Assembly (NCBI GenBank): GCA_000380225.1
Contig: KB904821.1
Coordinates: forward strand, 1,664,830-1,728,829
DNA length: 64,000 bases
From: a filamentous cyanobacterium ESFC-1
GTDB taxonomy: Bacteria > Cyanobacteriota > Cyanobacteriia > Cyanobacteriales > Spirulinaceae
Direction: 5' to 3'
The translations under genes and the position numbers were made by a program. The notes beneath the pieces were generated by a model that did not search any database, had not been told where the DNA came from, and saw only the letters and a list, made by a program, of their open reading frames with translations. Below, piece after piece: positions 43,934 to 53,268 of this stretch; within the stretch, counting starts at the first letter, position 1; each line of letters opens with the position of its first letter.

Positions 43934-44623
43934 ATGTTGTGGAAAGCAGGTACTTCAGTCGTTTTGACGTTGGCGTTGGGGATGAGTGCGATCGCGCCGA
44001 TTTTAACTCCAGGACAAGCGAAGGCGCAATTATTCCCGTCTGAGTCTCAACCGCAGCGCCGTCCGTTGTTATTTAACGATCGCGTGGCGATTCCCATTAA
44101 TACGACTATTCCCGTCGAATATACTGAAGATAAGATTTTATTGACGAAAGAAGAAACCATGCCGTTAACCCTGACTGTTGCGGCGAATGTGCGAGATACC
44201 CGCGATCGCCTTCTAATTCCCAGAGGTAGCGAGATTATCGGGGAATTGCGACCGGATGGAGAAGGACAGCGCTTTTTTGCTCAATCTTTGAAAGTAGGGG
44301 AAGATGAGCTATATGAGTTTGATGGGACTTCCGAGATTGTGACTCGTACCGAAACCATCGACCAAGGGGCAGATACCGGGGCAATTCTGCAAAATGCGGC
44401 GATTGGGGCTGCGGCTTCGGCGTTACTTTCGTCGATTTTGGGAGACGGGCCGGGAATTGGTGAAGTCCTGGGAGGCGCGGGTATTGGGGCGTTAGGGGGC
44501 TTAATTTTCGGTCGCAAGCAAGCGGAATTAATCTCGATTGACCCCGACCAAGATTTAGATACAGTCATTCGTTCTGAGTTGATTGTAAAAGTCCAAAATT
44601 CAGGGAATTTACAAGCGCGGTAA
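43934..44623 (+). CDS. Secreted glycine-zipper conserved protein (TrbI/VirB10-like beta region)
   Basis: A 229-residue exported protein. A signal peptide (about 1-31, SVVLTLALGMSAIAPILTPGQAKA) is followed by a beta region with VAIPINTTIPVEYTEDKILLTKEE and RLLIPRGSEIIGELRPDGEGQRFFA. This resembles the sandwich of TrbI/VirB10 proteins, and such cyanobacterial genes are often named TrbI without proof. A glycine-zipper stretch (IGAAASALLSSILGDG, VLGGAGIGALGGLIFG) then suggests membrane association. It is not in a conjugation cluster. Its last 15 bases overlap the 3' end of the TPR gene on the opposite strand. Confidence 0.75.
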   Translation: MLWKAGTSVVLTLALGMSAIAPILTPGQAKAQLFPSESQPQRRPLLFNDRVAIPINTTIPVEYTEDKILLTKEETMPLTLTVAANVRDTRDRLLIPRGSEIIGELRPDGEGQRFFAQSLKVGEDELYEFDGTSEIVTRTETIDQGADTGAILQNAAIGAAASALLSSILGDGPGIGEVLGGAGIGALGGLIFGRKQAELISIDPDQDLDTVIRSELIVKVQNSGNLQAR

Positions 44624-46747
44624 TAATGCCGGGAGTAATTGACCGGGAACGAGAGACAAAGCGCGATTTTGACCGGGAATGCCGCCTTCTTGATAAAACC
44701 ACCGTAAAATGCGAGCAATGTATTTTAGGGTGGTTTCGTAAGTTTCGCCGTTGGAAGTAATGGCTTGAATGGCGCGAATATGGGCTTTGAGGCCGATTTC
44801 GAGGTAATCGGTGCGGTCGTCGTTGCTGAGGTTAAAGTCGTCGGTGGTGGCCAGTTGATAGCAAACCAAGCCTAAGTTATTATCGGTGGCGGCGTAGTCG
44901 AAGTTGACGGGGATGGGGGGTTGTTGTCCTCGGAGATCGCGCCCAATTTCTAAAGCGAGTTCGTAAGCGGCGATCGCCTCGGTGAGGTATTTTTGCCGTT
45001 GTGCGTCGCTAAACATCTCTTTTGACCCCAAGTGCCAAAAAGCCGTTCCCAGGTTGTTGTAGGTGGCAGCACAGGCGGCGGGTGCGCGATCGCGGGTGCG
45101 ATATTGTAAGCTAGAGCGATAACATTGGATGGCTTCTTGTAAACAGCTTTCGGAGTCTTCGTATTGCGCGAGATTCCAGTAAGCCGTTCCCAGGTTATTA
45201 TGAATCATCGCCCATTGCATCGATGCAGTTTGGGGGGAATATTGGGCTACGGCTTCTTCGTAAGCGGCGATCGCGGCTTTGAGGTTATTGGCCGGGTCTT
45301 GGTATTGCGCGAGATGCCAATACGCCGTCCCTAGGTTGTTTTGGGTCGAACCGTATTTCAGGGGATCGACGCTGGCACTACGATAGCGTAAGGCTTCTTC
45401 GTAGGCTTGAATCGAAAGTTGCAGATGATCGGCGGCTTCCCCATAGCGGGCTAAGTCCCCAAAAGCTGCCCCCAGATTATTTTGAATCATGGCGTAGTGT
45501 TGGGGGGAGTTTTCGGGATTGCCGAGTTTTTCGAGGGCCAGGTTATAGTATTGGATGGCTTGTTCGAGGTCGCCTAAAGCGTTGGTGAGGTTGTTGCTGC
45601 TTTGGGCATGACTGCGCGATCGCATCCAGTAGAAGTTGCCCAAATCATTGAAAATATTGGACAAGGTGGCAAAGTCATCATCGAGCCATTGTAAGCCTTT
45701 TTCATAGGCGGCGATCGCAGTAGTGAGAGTTGTATTGCTGGCTTGGCCATTCGCAATGCGATCGCGATAACGATCCCCAATGGCGATCAAGGTTTGCGCG
45801 AGGACTTCGGGGGGTTCGTTTTCGGTTTCGAGGCGATCGAGGTCTTCTAAACTGGGTAAAGTATCCCCAGGGGGCGGTTCATTTTTAACAGGGGTTGGTG
45901 GCGGGATCGCCCCAGGCGGCGTTTCTGGCGGTTTTGGTGTTTCTGGGGCTTTTTGAGTATTTTGGGGATTTAGGGGCGTTTCTGGGGCGTTCTTGGGGGG
46001 TTGAGTCGGCGGTTTAGCATTGGGAGGATGACCGGGAAAGCTCAACTGACGCACTAAGGGAAATTCCCCTAATGTTCTAGCCGCCCGTAAACGACGACCG
46101 CGATCGCTATCCTCCATTAATGCGGCTTCGGGTTGGGGGGAAGAATTACCATTCGCTTCCACCGTCTTGGCCGAAGCATCTAAACTCTTTTTGAGGACAT
46201 CAACCGCCGACTGTACCGATACTGAAGTGGAGTTGAGTTCCCCTTGAAATTCAAAAACCCCGGTGCGCCACTGCCAAAACTCCGGTACAGTCTGCTTAAT
46301 GTTGTGATACCACGGACGAGGCAGCCACAGCAATAAATTAATATTAACTTGGGGCAAATGACGCGAAATTGCACTTAAATGTTTAATAAAGCGACATTGA
46401 ACATCTTTGGGCTGCCGCGTTAAGCCTTCAATCCCAACAATCTGAAAAGTGGGGGTACAAGGGGCGGTTTGCGTGTCAGGATTTTGCTTTAACCAGCGAT
46501 CGATTTGTTTGAGAAAGGTCGGATTTTCCAAGTTCAAATCAATCTTCACCAACTGGGGCGGACGACTCGACTTATTAATCTCTTGTTCGAGTTGTAAAAC
46601 AAGGCGATCGCGCAATTCTAGATTGTCGCACACCGCAATGGAAATCTGGCGGCGTAATCCCAGAATCAGGGTTAGTTGCAGGCGTTGATACGCTTGCAAG
46701 TTAGAGCATACACTTTCGGGAATGTCGGTCAGGGCTGTAGTATTCAC
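44609..46747 (-). CDS. TPR-repeat protein with degenerate AAA-like N-terminus
   Basis: A 712-residue protein. Residues 1-165 (LQLTLILGLRRQISIAVCDN, LRDRLVLQLEQEI, KIDLNLENPTFLKQIDRWL) look like a P-loop/AAA-type domain that lacks a Walker A lysine motif, so it may not hydrolyse ATP. A proline-rich linker runs from about 240 to 300. Tetratricopeptide repeats follow to 650 (SNIFNDLGNFYWM, IQNNLGAAFGDLARYGEAADHLQ, THNNLGTAYW). TPRs in this form bind protein partners. Function is unknown. Upstream is a composite heptamer array. Confidence 0.8.
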   Translation of the reverse strand: MNTTALTDIPESVCSNLQAYQRLQLTLILGLRRQISIAVCDNLELRDRLVLQLEQEINKSSRPPQLVKIDLNLENPTFLKQIDRWLKQNPDTQTAPCTPTFQIVGIEGLTRQPKDVQCRFIKHLSAISRHLPQVNINLLLWLPRPWYHNIKQTVPEFWQWRTGVFEFQGELNSTSVSVQSAVDVLKKSLDASAKTVEANGNSSPQPEAALMEDSDRGRRLRAARTLGEFPLVRQLSFPGHPPNAKPPTQPPKNAPETPLNPQNTQKAPETPKPPETPPGAIPPPTPVKNEPPPGDTLPSLEDLDRLETENEPPEVLAQTLIAIGDRYRDRIANGQASNTTLTTAIAAYEKGLQWLDDDFATLSNIFNDLGNFYWMRSRSHAQSSNNLTNALGDLEQAIQYYNLALEKLGNPENSPQHYAMIQNNLGAAFGDLARYGEAADHLQLSIQAYEEALRYRSASVDPLKYGSTQNNLGTAYWHLAQYQDPANNLKAAIAAYEEAVAQYSPQTASMQWAMIHNNLGTAYWNLAQYEDSESCLQEAIQCYRSSLQYRTRDRAPAACAATYNNLGTAFWHLGSKEMFSDAQRQKYLTEAIAAYELALEIGRDLRGQQPPIPVNFDYAATDNNLGLVCYQLATTDDFNLSNDDRTDYLEIGLKAHIRAIQAITSNGETYETTLKYIARILRWFYQEGGIPGQNRALSLVPGQLLPALLPRL

Positions 46748-46839
46748 GTCGGATGCACGTTAAGGGGTGAGTAAAATTGATGGTCGGCCTGGTTTTATTC
46801 TGTTTTCGCATCCTCGGCTTCTAAGTCAGGATAGATTTG

Positions 46840-46938
46840 TTATTGGTTGTTGGTTGTTGGTTATTGGTTGTTGGTTGTTGGTTGTTGGTTGTTGGTTATT
46901 GGTTGTTGGTTATTGGTTGTTGGTTGTTGGTTGTTGGT
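46840..46938. repeat. TTGGTTR heptamer array
   Basis: About 14 units, reading (CCAACAA) on the strand of the TPR gene, 93 bases before its start. Together with the array at 47085-47203 it spans most of the fecE-like/TPR spacer. Confidence 0.9.
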
Positions 46939-47084
46939 TGTCGCTACTGCCTCAACAACTGATGACTCTCCAGAAACTTCAATTCGCTTTTTGACGCTGA
47001 AACTCCTATATCTTATAGCGTTGAGCTATTTTGAAAGTCTGCCCTCCAGGCCAAAGTTTCTGATCCCTTTGGAGGGGTAGAATT

Positions 47085-47203
47085 CAACTCCTCCCCCCAC
47101 TGCCTACTGCCCACTGCCCACTGCCCCTTAAATGCTGATGACTGTTGACTGATAACTGAAGAAGCTGCCTACTGCCCCTTAGATGCTAATGACCCATGAC
47201 CAA
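47085..47203. repeat. CTGCCCA and ACTGATR heptamers up to the FecE-like stop codon
   Basis: CTGCCTA/CTGCCCA/CTGCCCC (three to four 7-mers), then GCTGATG/ACTGTTG/ACTGATA/ACTGAAG, a second CTGCCCC unit and ATGACCC units. They end next to the stop codon (47204) of the FecE-like gene. They are cassette parts separated from the TTGGTTR array by about 150 bases. Confidence 0.8.
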
Positions 47204-47995
47204 TCAAGTGCGTAACGATCGCAAGGGAATACAAAGGGGAGTATGAGTCACGGGATCGTCAACAATGCGACAATCGAGGCCAAATACATCCCGCACCATG
47301 GTTTCTGTCATCGCGGTTTGGGGCGATCCGGTGGCGTAGATTTGACCGGATTTGACGGCGACGAGGTGATGGGCGTAGCGACAGGCGAGGTTAAGGTCGT
47401 GCAAGACCATGACAATGGTGCGGTGTTGATCTTGATTGAGGGTTTTGAGCAAGTCTAGCACTTCGAGTTGATAGGCGAGGTCGAGGAAGGTGGTGGGTTC
47501 GTCGAGGAGTAGAATTTGGGTATCCTGAGCGAGTGCCATGGCAATCCAAGCCCGTTGTCGCTGCCCCCCAGAAAGCTCGTCTAGGGCGCGATCGCGCAGT
47601 TGGGTCATGCTGGTAGTCTGTAGGGCAAGTTCAACTTGTTTCTCGTCTTCGGTTGACCATTGTTGCCACCAGCTTTGATAGGGATAGCGCCCTTGGGCGA
47701 CTAAATCTCCCACCGTCAAGCCTTCGGGGGCGGTGGGGTTTTGGGGTAGCAAGCCGAGTTTTTGGGCGACGAGTTTGGTGGGTTGCTCGAATATGGCTTG
47801 GTTATCGAGTAAGACTGTACCGCTACGGGGCTTCAGGAGGCGGGCCAAGCCCCGTAATAGGGTAGATTTACCGCAACCATTTGCGCCGACTAAAACGGTA
47901 ATCTGGGCGGCGGGGATGAGGAGATCGAGGTCGCGGACGATGGTTTGGGCTTGATAGCCGAGGCTGAGGTTTTGGGCTTCGAGTTGGGCTGTCAT
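47204..47995 (-). CDS. ABC transporter ATPase, FecE/FhuC-like (iron-siderophore or cobalamin)
   Basis: A 263-residue ATPase: Walker [20 protein letters not shown]-loop [32 protein letters not shown], signature [19 protein letters not shown], Walker [25 protein letters not shown] and the H-loop [13 protein letters not shown]. The GRYPYQ motif and layout are typical of the FecE/FhuC/BtuD group for iron chelates, haem or cobalamin. No binding protein or permease gene is near. It is probably an orphan ATPase serving a transporter elsewhere. Its stop codon abuts the repeat array. Confidence 0.93.
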   Translation of the reverse strand: MTAQLEAQNLSLGYQAQTIVRDLDLLIPAAQITVLVGANGCGKSTLLRGLARLLKPRSGTVLLDNQAIFEQPTKLVAQKLGLLPQNPTAPEGLTVGDLVAQGRYPYQSWWQQWSTEDEKQVELALQTTSMTQLRDRALDELSGGQRQRAWIAMALAQDTQILLLDEPTTFLDLAYQLEVLDLLKTLNQDQHRTIVMVLHDLNLACRYAHHLVAVKSGQIYATGSPQTAMTETMVRDVFGLDCRIVDDPVTHTPLCIPLRSLRT

Positions 47996-48307
47996 AAAAA
48001 ATGCGATCGCGCACCGGAAAACAGGTTTATTTTAACGATGCTAATCATTAGCAATTAAAAAATTTTGGGGCGATCGCGCCCAGTGAGGCGTGAAATGCAA
48101 GTATGGTCTCGCGATCGCTCTCATGTTTTAGGTAACTTTGGGGAAGTCATGTCAATAACGGTTTGTCAGAATACGATCGATTACTGCAATCTCTGGGCAA
48201 TTCTGGGGTTAAGCTCTCGTTAAGAGAATGATAACTTTTAGCAACAAAAGATAAGCTGACGATAACCCAGTCGCGATCGCGAGCGTTGAAGACTGCCAGA
48301 GTCCGCC

Positions 48308-48580
48308 CTATTCTAAATCGGTGGGTTGAGCAGGCATTTGCCAACAAGTCTCTAAGCATTTCCTCTGTTCTTGGCGAGAACTGTGAAAACGGTGAAATAC
48401 TTGCCAGAACTGAATTACAGTATTGGCGTTTTCCAGTTGAATGCGGAGGGGTTGATAAGCTTTACACTCGCAGGTAATACCGAGATCGCGTAGACGATTG
48501 TACAGTAACCAGCGTCGATCTGTGTTAATTTCGATGGCGGATTGGGTAAGAGAATCGGGGTTTGAAGGATTCATCTGCAA
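48308..48580 (-). CDS. Asr1405/Asl0597 family protein
   Basis: A 90-residue protein: DRRWLLYNRLRDLGITCECKAYQPLRIQLENANTVIQFWQVFHRF then LETCWQ. The pattern RWxxYxRLxxLxIxCxC, PLxV/I and CW marks the cyanobacterial Asr1405/Asl0597 family, which has no known function. Cysteines in CEC and CW suggest a metal or redox link. The upstream spacer is shared with dpsA, which is divergent. Confidence 0.75.
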   Translation of the reverse strand: MQMNPSNPDSLTQSAIEINTDRRWLLYNRLRDLGITCECKAYQPLRIQLENANTVIQFWQVFHRFHSSRQEQRKCLETCWQMPAQPTDLE

Positions 48581-48773
48581 CTCAGGAATTAATGATTGAT
48601 TGAAATTTATTGAAACTTATTCTCAACTAACATTAATTTACAGCAAAGTGGCCTTTTTTGACAACCTGCTTTTACAATTGAAAACAACAGGCACGCAAAA
48701 CGGCTGAAATGTAGTCAAACCATGACTTTCTGCCGTTTGTTCTGCCTGCGAAGAAATTGTGTTGGCTAATTTT

Positions 48774-48781
48774 TTAGGAGA
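48774..48781 (+). promoter_or_regulatory. Ribosome binding site of dpsA
   Basis: TTAGGAGA, a strong Shine-Dalgarno sequence, ends nine bases before the ATG at 48791. It contrasts with the STRR-led genes trpC and trmFO. Confidence 0.7.
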
Positions 48782-48790
48782 TCGAAATCT

Positions 48791-49327
48791 ATGTCCGAGA
48801 CACAAACCGTATTACAACCTTTCAGCGAAATTGCACAAAATCCGATTATGCTGGAAAAATCGGTGACTGAGCCGATTTGCGAAGGGCTGAGTATTGCTTA
48901 TGCCAGTTTCCAGGCTTTATACTTGCAATACCTCAAGCATCATTTTGTAGTTGAAGGTGCAGAATATTATATGCTGCACAACTATTTTGAAGAAAGCTAC
49001 GAAGAAGTCCAAGGACACGCTCATGATGTGGGAGAGCGTCTCCACGGTTTAGGGGGAATCCCGGCGACGAGTTTCACAAAATTGGCGCAACTGTGCTGTT
49101 TTGAACCGGAAACCGATGATGCTTTGCGCTGTAGTCCGATGATTGAAAACGACTTAGCCGCCGAGCAACAAATGATTAGCTTGATCCGCCGTCAAGCCTC
49201 TCAAGCCGAAAGTTTGGGCGATCGCGCCACCCGCTACCTCTACGAACAAATTTTACTCAAAACTGAAGAACGAGCTTATCATCTGCAACATTTCTTGACC
49301 AAAGACAGCTTAAAACTGGGTTGGTAA
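48791..49327 (+). CDS. DpsA-like iron-storage/DNA-protection protein
   Basis: A 178-residue ferritin-fold Dps protein that binds and oxidises iron with peroxide and shields DNA. Seen: [33 protein letters not shown] with the ferroxidase His and Glu residues, [14 protein letters not shown], and [17 protein letters not shown] and [23 protein letters not shown] (the last helices). The N-terminal extension of about 35 residues and the [10 protein letters not shown] loop are typical of cyanobacterial DpsA. A strong ribosome binding site and terminator surround it. It is usually induced in stationary phase, iron stress or high light. Confidence 0.92.
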   Translation: MSETQTVLQPFSEIAQNPIMLEKSVTEPICEGLSIAYASFQALYLQYLKHHFVVEGAEYYMLHNYFEESYEEVQGHAHDVGERLHGLGGIPATSFTKLAQLCCFEPETDDALRCSPMIENDLAAEQQMISLIRRQASQAESLGDRATRYLYEQILLKTEERAYHLQHFLTKDSLKLGW

Positions 49328-49398
49328 ATTGCAGATTTGATTCTAAAGATTTTTGCGATCGCGATCGCATTATTTTTCGCAAACTGAGGAACCTTAAA

Positions 49399-49441
49399 AG
49401 GAGCGCTTATTTATCTTGATAAACGCTCCTTGTTTTTTGGG
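49399..49441 (+). terminator. Intrinsic terminator of dpsA
   Basis: GGAGCGCTTAT ... ATAAACGCTCC forms an 11-bp near-perfect stem (49400-49429) and is followed by TTGTTTTTTGG, a textbook rho-independent terminator. It lies 70 bases after the dpsA stop codon. Confidence 0.85.
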
Positions 49442-49452
49442 AAATAGCAACA

Positions 49453-49803
49453 ATGCTCAAATTCTTCTGGACTCAGATTACCGTAGTTTGTCTGCTGTTG
49501 GCGATCGCGCTTTTGGGCTTTCCCTCCGCAGCCCAAGCCGATTTAACCACAATTCACGTTAAAGTCGAAGACACCAAAGCAAGCGGCAAAAATTGGGATA
49601 TGCTCGAAGGTGCGCCAGATATCGGCCTTTGTGTCACTCATTCTCTTATGGGAGTGGTTTGTTTACCTGATGGCGATCGCTTCACTACCATTAGTACCGC
49701 CGAATGTCCCAACTCTTACGATTGTCGCTTTAGCGTCGATATTCCCGACAAAATCTTCAAAGTAACCGTGGTAGATGTAGATTTACCAAAAACCTGGGTC
49801 TAA
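49453..49803 (+). CDS. Secreted hypothetical protein, 116 aa
   Basis: A signal peptide (1-29: KFFWTQITVVCLLLAIALLG and AAQA cleavage site) leads into an 87-residue beta-rich domain: DLTTIHVKVEDTKASGKNWDMLEGAPDIGLCV, then SMGVVCLPDGDR, a CPNSYDCRF pair and KVTVVDVDLPKTWV. Four cysteines could form two disulfide bonds in the periplasm. The pattern, a small C2-like beta sandwich, is only suggestive. Follows dpsA on the same strand after its terminator, so it has its own promoter. Confidence 0.65.
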   Translation: MLKFFWTQITVVCLLLAIALLGFPSAAQADLTTIHVKVEDTKASGKNWDMLEGAPDIGLCVTHSLMGVVCLPDGDRFTTISTAECPNSYDCRFSVDIPDKIFKVTVVDVDLPKTWV

Positions 49804-49807
49804 AGCC

Positions 49808-49829
49808 TCGCCTTTATAAGGCGACTTTT
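49808..49829 (+). terminator. Short hairpin after the secreted protein
   Basis: TCGCCTT-TAT-AAGGCGA (49808-49824) followed by CTTTTG. Weak intrinsic terminator five bases after the stop codon. Confidence 0.6.
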
Positions 49830-49865
49830 GTGGTAAACTTTGGTTGAGTACCGCCCTTGCAGATG

Positions 49866-49984
49866 GGAAAAATGCTCGTTGAGGGTAAAGAGATCGGGGA
49901 AAATATTGGGATATTTGTTCTGTGTTTTCTAGACTCTCCCGGTGAAGCGAGAATCCCCGACCGTTTACGGCGGGGAGTTGTCAA
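49866..49984 (+). mobile_element. TnpB 3' relic with IS200/IS605-type right end
   Basis: Bases 49873-49985 match the end of the relic at 7938-8041: GCTCGTYGAGGGTAAAGA at the start, then GCGAGAATCCCCG, hairpin (CCCCGACCG-TTTA-CGGCGGGG) and the closing AGTTGTCAA. The tnpB part encodes only MLVEGKEIGEN and a short tail, so the element is a stump. It is the second copy of the same IS family in the window. Confidence 0.65.
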
Positions 49985-50184
49985 GCAACAACGATTTGAT
50001 CGGGGTGGGGCATTGTCGCCAAAACGACACCTGCGAAGTCGGACAGGCGATCGTTACCCTCGATCGTAGTCGAAAATAAAGTGATTGAGAGACAACCCCG
50101 CGCGATAGCAGAAGGTGAACTATCTCGCAGGGATTGTCATAATTGCCTTTGGCATTGTGGCGCTGTAGAGTTCCGTTTCTACCT

Positions 50185-51111
50185 TTAGATAACAAATACT
50201 TCCGTCACCTCCGCTTCACCGTAAGCCACTTTAATCGTAAACTGTTCTCCCGGTTCACCACTAAAATCTAAAGCCAATTTATGAGTCGTTTGGGTAATCG
50301 CTTCCATCACCACTTTGTCAGTTTCATCAAGCACTTCTACCGTCACATTATCCGGTAAAACTGACGAACCATTCGCCGGGGAAACTTCCACATTAATCTC
50401 AATTTCGCCGTCTTGGATCGGATGAATCCCGATAATTAAATCAACCCCCGGATCAAGAGATTCTAACTGTAAGGTTTTGCGGCATTCAATCGCAGGGTTT
50501 ACTTGAGAAGTGCGACTTCTAAAAGCAAATTGCGGTGTGGGAACCACCCAGTTATTCATTATTTCCCAACCTTCATCAATAGTATTTTCGAGCCAATGGC
50601 TGAGACGCACTACCGAGGATTTCGCTTTAGAAGCAAAGTCTACTTGGGGACTATGTAAATGCTCAATTAAGGCTTCTAAACTTTCCAGTTGACTTAAAGG
50701 CATATTATCTTGATGCGCTTGCGGATAAAAGCCTAAAATCGTCGCTTCTGTTAATTCGGCATTCAGGGCAACAGCCACATAACCCAAGCGGTCTTTTTGA
50801 ACTTCTGGGGGAATATGGCAGGCTTCTGTTTCGGGAAGAACCGGACGACATTCTAATACTTTTCCTGCTCCTATTGTTAAAGCTCCAGTATTACTTAGAA
50901 TTTGGTAGATTGGGTCTTGGCTTTCGCTATTCTCAAAATGAGTAGTGAAGCCTAAACAAGATAAGTAATAATCCGTCGCATAAGCCGCTAATACATTGAG
51001 ATAAGCTTGTTTAATCCCGTTAGTTGTTTGGTAAACTTTTTGAGCTAAATTGTGGGCTTGGCGGATGAGAGGAACAGTGAATATCATCGAATTGGAAATG
51101 GGGTAAGTCAT
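50185..51111 (-). CDS. DUF1822 family protein
   Basis: A 308-residue protein. Seen: a helical N-terminus (FTVPLIRQAHNLAQKVYQTT), KQAYLNVLAAYATDYYLSCLGF, and the DRLGYVAVALNAELTEATILGFYPQA block typical of DUF1822, followed by a beta-rich C-terminal domain (DLIIGIHPIQDGEIEINVEVSPANG). DUF1822 proteins of cyanobacteria are typically encoded next to sigma-70-like regulators and secreted CHAT proteins; the function is unknown. Here the sigma-like gene lies 30 bases upstream on the same strand. Confidence 0.85.
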   Translation of the reverse strand: MTYPISNSMIFTVPLIRQAHNLAQKVYQTTNGIKQAYLNVLAAYATDYYLSCLGFTTHFENSESQDPIYQILSNTGALTIGAGKVLECRPVLPETEACHIPPEVQKDRLGYVAVALNAELTEATILGFYPQAHQDNMPLSQLESLEALIEHLHSPQVDFASKAKSSVVRLSHWLENTIDEGWEIMNNWVVPTPQFAFRSRTSQVNPAIECRKTLQLESLDPGVDLIIGIHPIQDGEIEINVEVSPANGSSVLPDNVTVEVLDETDKVVMEAITQTTHKLALDFSGEPGEQFTIKVAYGEAEVTEVFVI

Positions 51112-51141
51112 GGTTTTTTAGGGGGTAAAGAGTAAAGTTGT

Positions 51142-51780
51142 TTAAGATAGATAGTCTCGGAAAAAAGGAATGAATTTTTTTAAAGAGCGCTGGTAAAAAC
51201 TACTCAGGGTTGGTACGGGAATATTATGCAGTTGTTGAGAAATTTCATCCCAAGCATAACCATTAATTTTTTGTAAAGCAATGAATTGAAAAGAGGCTTT
51301 CGGATGACTTTGAACGTGGGCTGTTTTAAATACATTTTCGGGGTCTTCTTCTAATAACCGACGCAGTTCTTGACTCATGGATTCTTCCGGTGGTTCTATC
51401 CTAATTTGAGGATTAGGGAGATTATCTAAGTCATCTAAACTGAGTCTAGGCGGTCTAGATTGCCCTTCGGTATTTAGGTCGCGATAAGCTTCAATATAAA
51501 AGCGCATTTTTAGTAAAAAGTTTGCCCATTGCAATACTTCCCCTTTGTCGGCATTGTATTTATCTATATTTTCGCAAATATATTTAAAAAGTCGCGATCG
51601 CCCCTCATCTTTCACTTCTGGGTATTGCGCCCCATAAGTCCGATTAGGAGAACATAAACCCCCCGATTGTTGCAAAACTGAAATCAGTTGATTCAGGGCT
51701 TTTTGCCGTTCCTTGCTAAGAGGAGGATGCTTTTGAGCCGTGAGAGCAAGCGGCCTCAATTGTTCGTCAAACTCCAACAT
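51142..51780 (-). CDS. Sigma-70-like regulator (DUF1822-associated)
   Basis: A 212-residue protein resembling the cyanobacterial alternative sigma factors found with DUF1822. A sigma-region-2-like helix (LFKYICENIDKYNADKGEVLQWANFLLKMRF) is followed by a linker and a C-terminal sigma-4-like helix-turn-helix (ALQKINGYAWDEISQQLHNIPVPTLSSFYQRSLKKFIPFF). It forms an operon with the DUF1822 gene downstream. It may direct transcription of the secreted protein genes nearby (trypsin-like, CHAT). The sigma-70 assignment is by pattern and is not certain. Confidence 0.75.
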   Translation of the reverse strand: MLEFDEQLRPLALTAQKHPPLSKERQKALNQLISVLQQSGGLCSPNRTYGAQYPEVKDEGRSRLFKYICENIDKYNADKGEVLQWANFLLKMRFYIEAYRDLNTEGQSRPPRLSLDDLDNLPNPQIRIEPPEESMSQELRRLLEEDPENVFKTAHVQSHPKASFQFIALQKINGYAWDEISQQLHNIPVPTLSSFYQRSLKKFIPFFRDYLS

Positions 51781-51951
51781 AAAAATATAAAGTAAAAGCT
51801 TTTACGAAGACCTTGGTTTAAGTGCCTCTATTACCTACTCGCTACAAATGAGGGGGTTTTACGCAGAACTTATGATTTTTTACAAAACTTTACATAAAGC
51901 GAAATCGAAAGGATGTTGTAGCATTGAATGATCGAGACTTAGATTGAGCTT

Positions 51952-52593
51952 ATGAACCCTTTAGACGTTCCCACCACGATCGCGCAACGTCGCGCCCACA
52001 AACAGTTTAAATCTGACGAAATTCCCGCCGATTTACTCCATCGTCTCGTAGAATTGACGGTTTCTGCACCGAGTAGCTGGAATTTGCAGGATTGGCGCAT
52101 TGTGGTGGTACAAGACGAAACCCAACGCCAAGCTTTATCCGAGGCCGCTTGGGGACAACAGCAAATCGTTCAAGCCCCCGTTACCTTTGTGTTTGCGGCT
52201 CATCCTTACGCTTGGAAAACCGATTTAGACGACATTTTCGCGATCGCGAATCAATCTGGGGCTTGGGATAAAAGCCGCATTGATTACCTCAAAAATGCGA
52301 TTCCTCAGTTTCAAGAAAAACTCGGTGACAAAAATCGTGAATATGCTATCAAGGATGCCACGATCGCGGCGACTCACCTCATGTTAGCCGCCGAAAGTCT
52401 GGGTTTAGCCACTTGTCCGATGAATGGTTGGCTAGAGGAGAAAGTCAAAGAAGTCATTGGGGCGGAGGATTCCGAACTCGCGATCGCGCTTTTAGTCCCC
52501 GTCGGTTATCCTGCCGATTCTCCGCAAAATCCGGGGCGTTTGCCGTTGTCTCATAATGTCTTTCGCGATCGCGTCAACAATCCTTACGAGTAA
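51952..52593 (+). CDS. Nitroreductase family protein
   Basis: A 213-residue FMN-dependent NAD(P)H oxidoreductase. Seen: TTIAQRRAHKQFKSDEIP with the Arg-Arg FMN contact, APSSWNLQDWRIVVV, and IAATHLMLAAESLGLATCPMNGW, and LVPVGYPADSP. Such enzymes reduce nitroaromatics, quinones or enones; the physiological substrate is unknown. It is divergent from the sigma-like gene. Confidence 0.93.
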   Translation: MNPLDVPTTIAQRRAHKQFKSDEIPADLLHRLVELTVSAPSSWNLQDWRIVVVQDETQRQALSEAAWGQQQIVQAPVTFVFAAHPYAWKTDLDDIFAIANQSGAWDKSRIDYLKNAIPQFQEKLGDKNREYAIKDATIAATHLMLAAESLGLATCPMNGWLEEKVKEVIGAEDSELAIALLVPVGYPADSPQNPGRLPLSHNVFRDRVNNPYE

Positions 52594-52673
52594 TCGGCCA
52601 AAACCCCGGTTTCTTCAAAACACCAGGATTTTAAACTGAGAATGGGTTTGTCGGTCGTAAGATGCGCGGTAGC

Positions 52674-53003
52674 TTATTGGCAAACCTGTCGATCGGCATC
52701 ATTCACGATCTCAAAAACATCAAATTGGCCGAATTCAAATTCCCCTGTCACTGTGAGGCGATCGCCCACGCGAACGTGCTGAGGGGTAGAATCTCCGCAC
52801 ACTTCCCAGGTATCGGTAGTAATGCGGCGATCGCCCACTCGCAAACGAAACCCATCTTCCCAAACTCGTTCGACAACCCCTGTAAAACTGCCGTTGTTAG
52901 CCTGGGCTGCGGGAAAATTGCCTAAAACTGCCATCGAGAGCGTTGCTGTACCTAACAATCCAGTGGCGATCGCGGCCATGGGAGACAAGGACAATTTAAT
53001 CAT
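52674..53003 (-). CDS. Exported small OB-fold-like protein
   Basis: About 109 residues from the ATG at 53001-53003. A signal peptide (LSLSPMAAIATGLLGTATLS and a PAAQA cleavage site near residue 37) leads to a 70-residue all-beta domain: SFTGVVERVWEDGFRLRVGDRRITTDTWEVCGD, RVGDRLTVTGEFEFGQFDVFEI. This is the layout of the DUF5666/BOF (OB-fold) families, which bind small ligands or ions in the periplasm. Two cysteines. A longer frame to 53069 is less likely. Confidence 0.65.
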   Translation of the reverse strand: MIKLSLSPMAAIATGLLGTATLSMAVLGNFPAAQANNGSFTGVVERVWEDGFRLRVGDRRITTDTWEVCGDSTPQHVRVGDRLTVTGEFEFGQFDVFEIVNDADRQVCQ

Positions 53004-53225
53004 AATGCAAACGGTTATTACCGGGGTTATGTTGACTTTACCGTTACTGTAGAGGGGAATTATGACCACAAAATGACCCCAGGGAGGGAAGCAAACACGC
53101 TTGTAGATTTAAAATCTGCGGGCGGGCTTGTCGGTTTTTATTTAAATTGACTATAGTTGCCCATCCCCTCGTTTTCAGGCTCAAGCCTAGGGATGCAGCG
53201 ACGAGACTCTAATATTTCGCGGTAT

Positions 53226-53257
53226 AACCCCGGTTTTTCCAAAAAACCGGGGTTTTT
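53226..53257. repeat. AACCCCGGTTTTT inverted repeat
   Basis: AACCCCGGTTTTT and AAAAACCGGGGTT form a hairpin downstream of the trypsin-like gene, which ends at 53269. This is the same dispersed family as at 17062; a probable terminator. Confidence 0.65.
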
Positions 53258-53268
53258 AATCCTCAAAA

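Noticed and set aside
43934-44623. Conjugation protein TrbI
   Set aside because: Only the beta region is reminiscent; no other conjugation gene is near and the glycine-zipper end is atypical.
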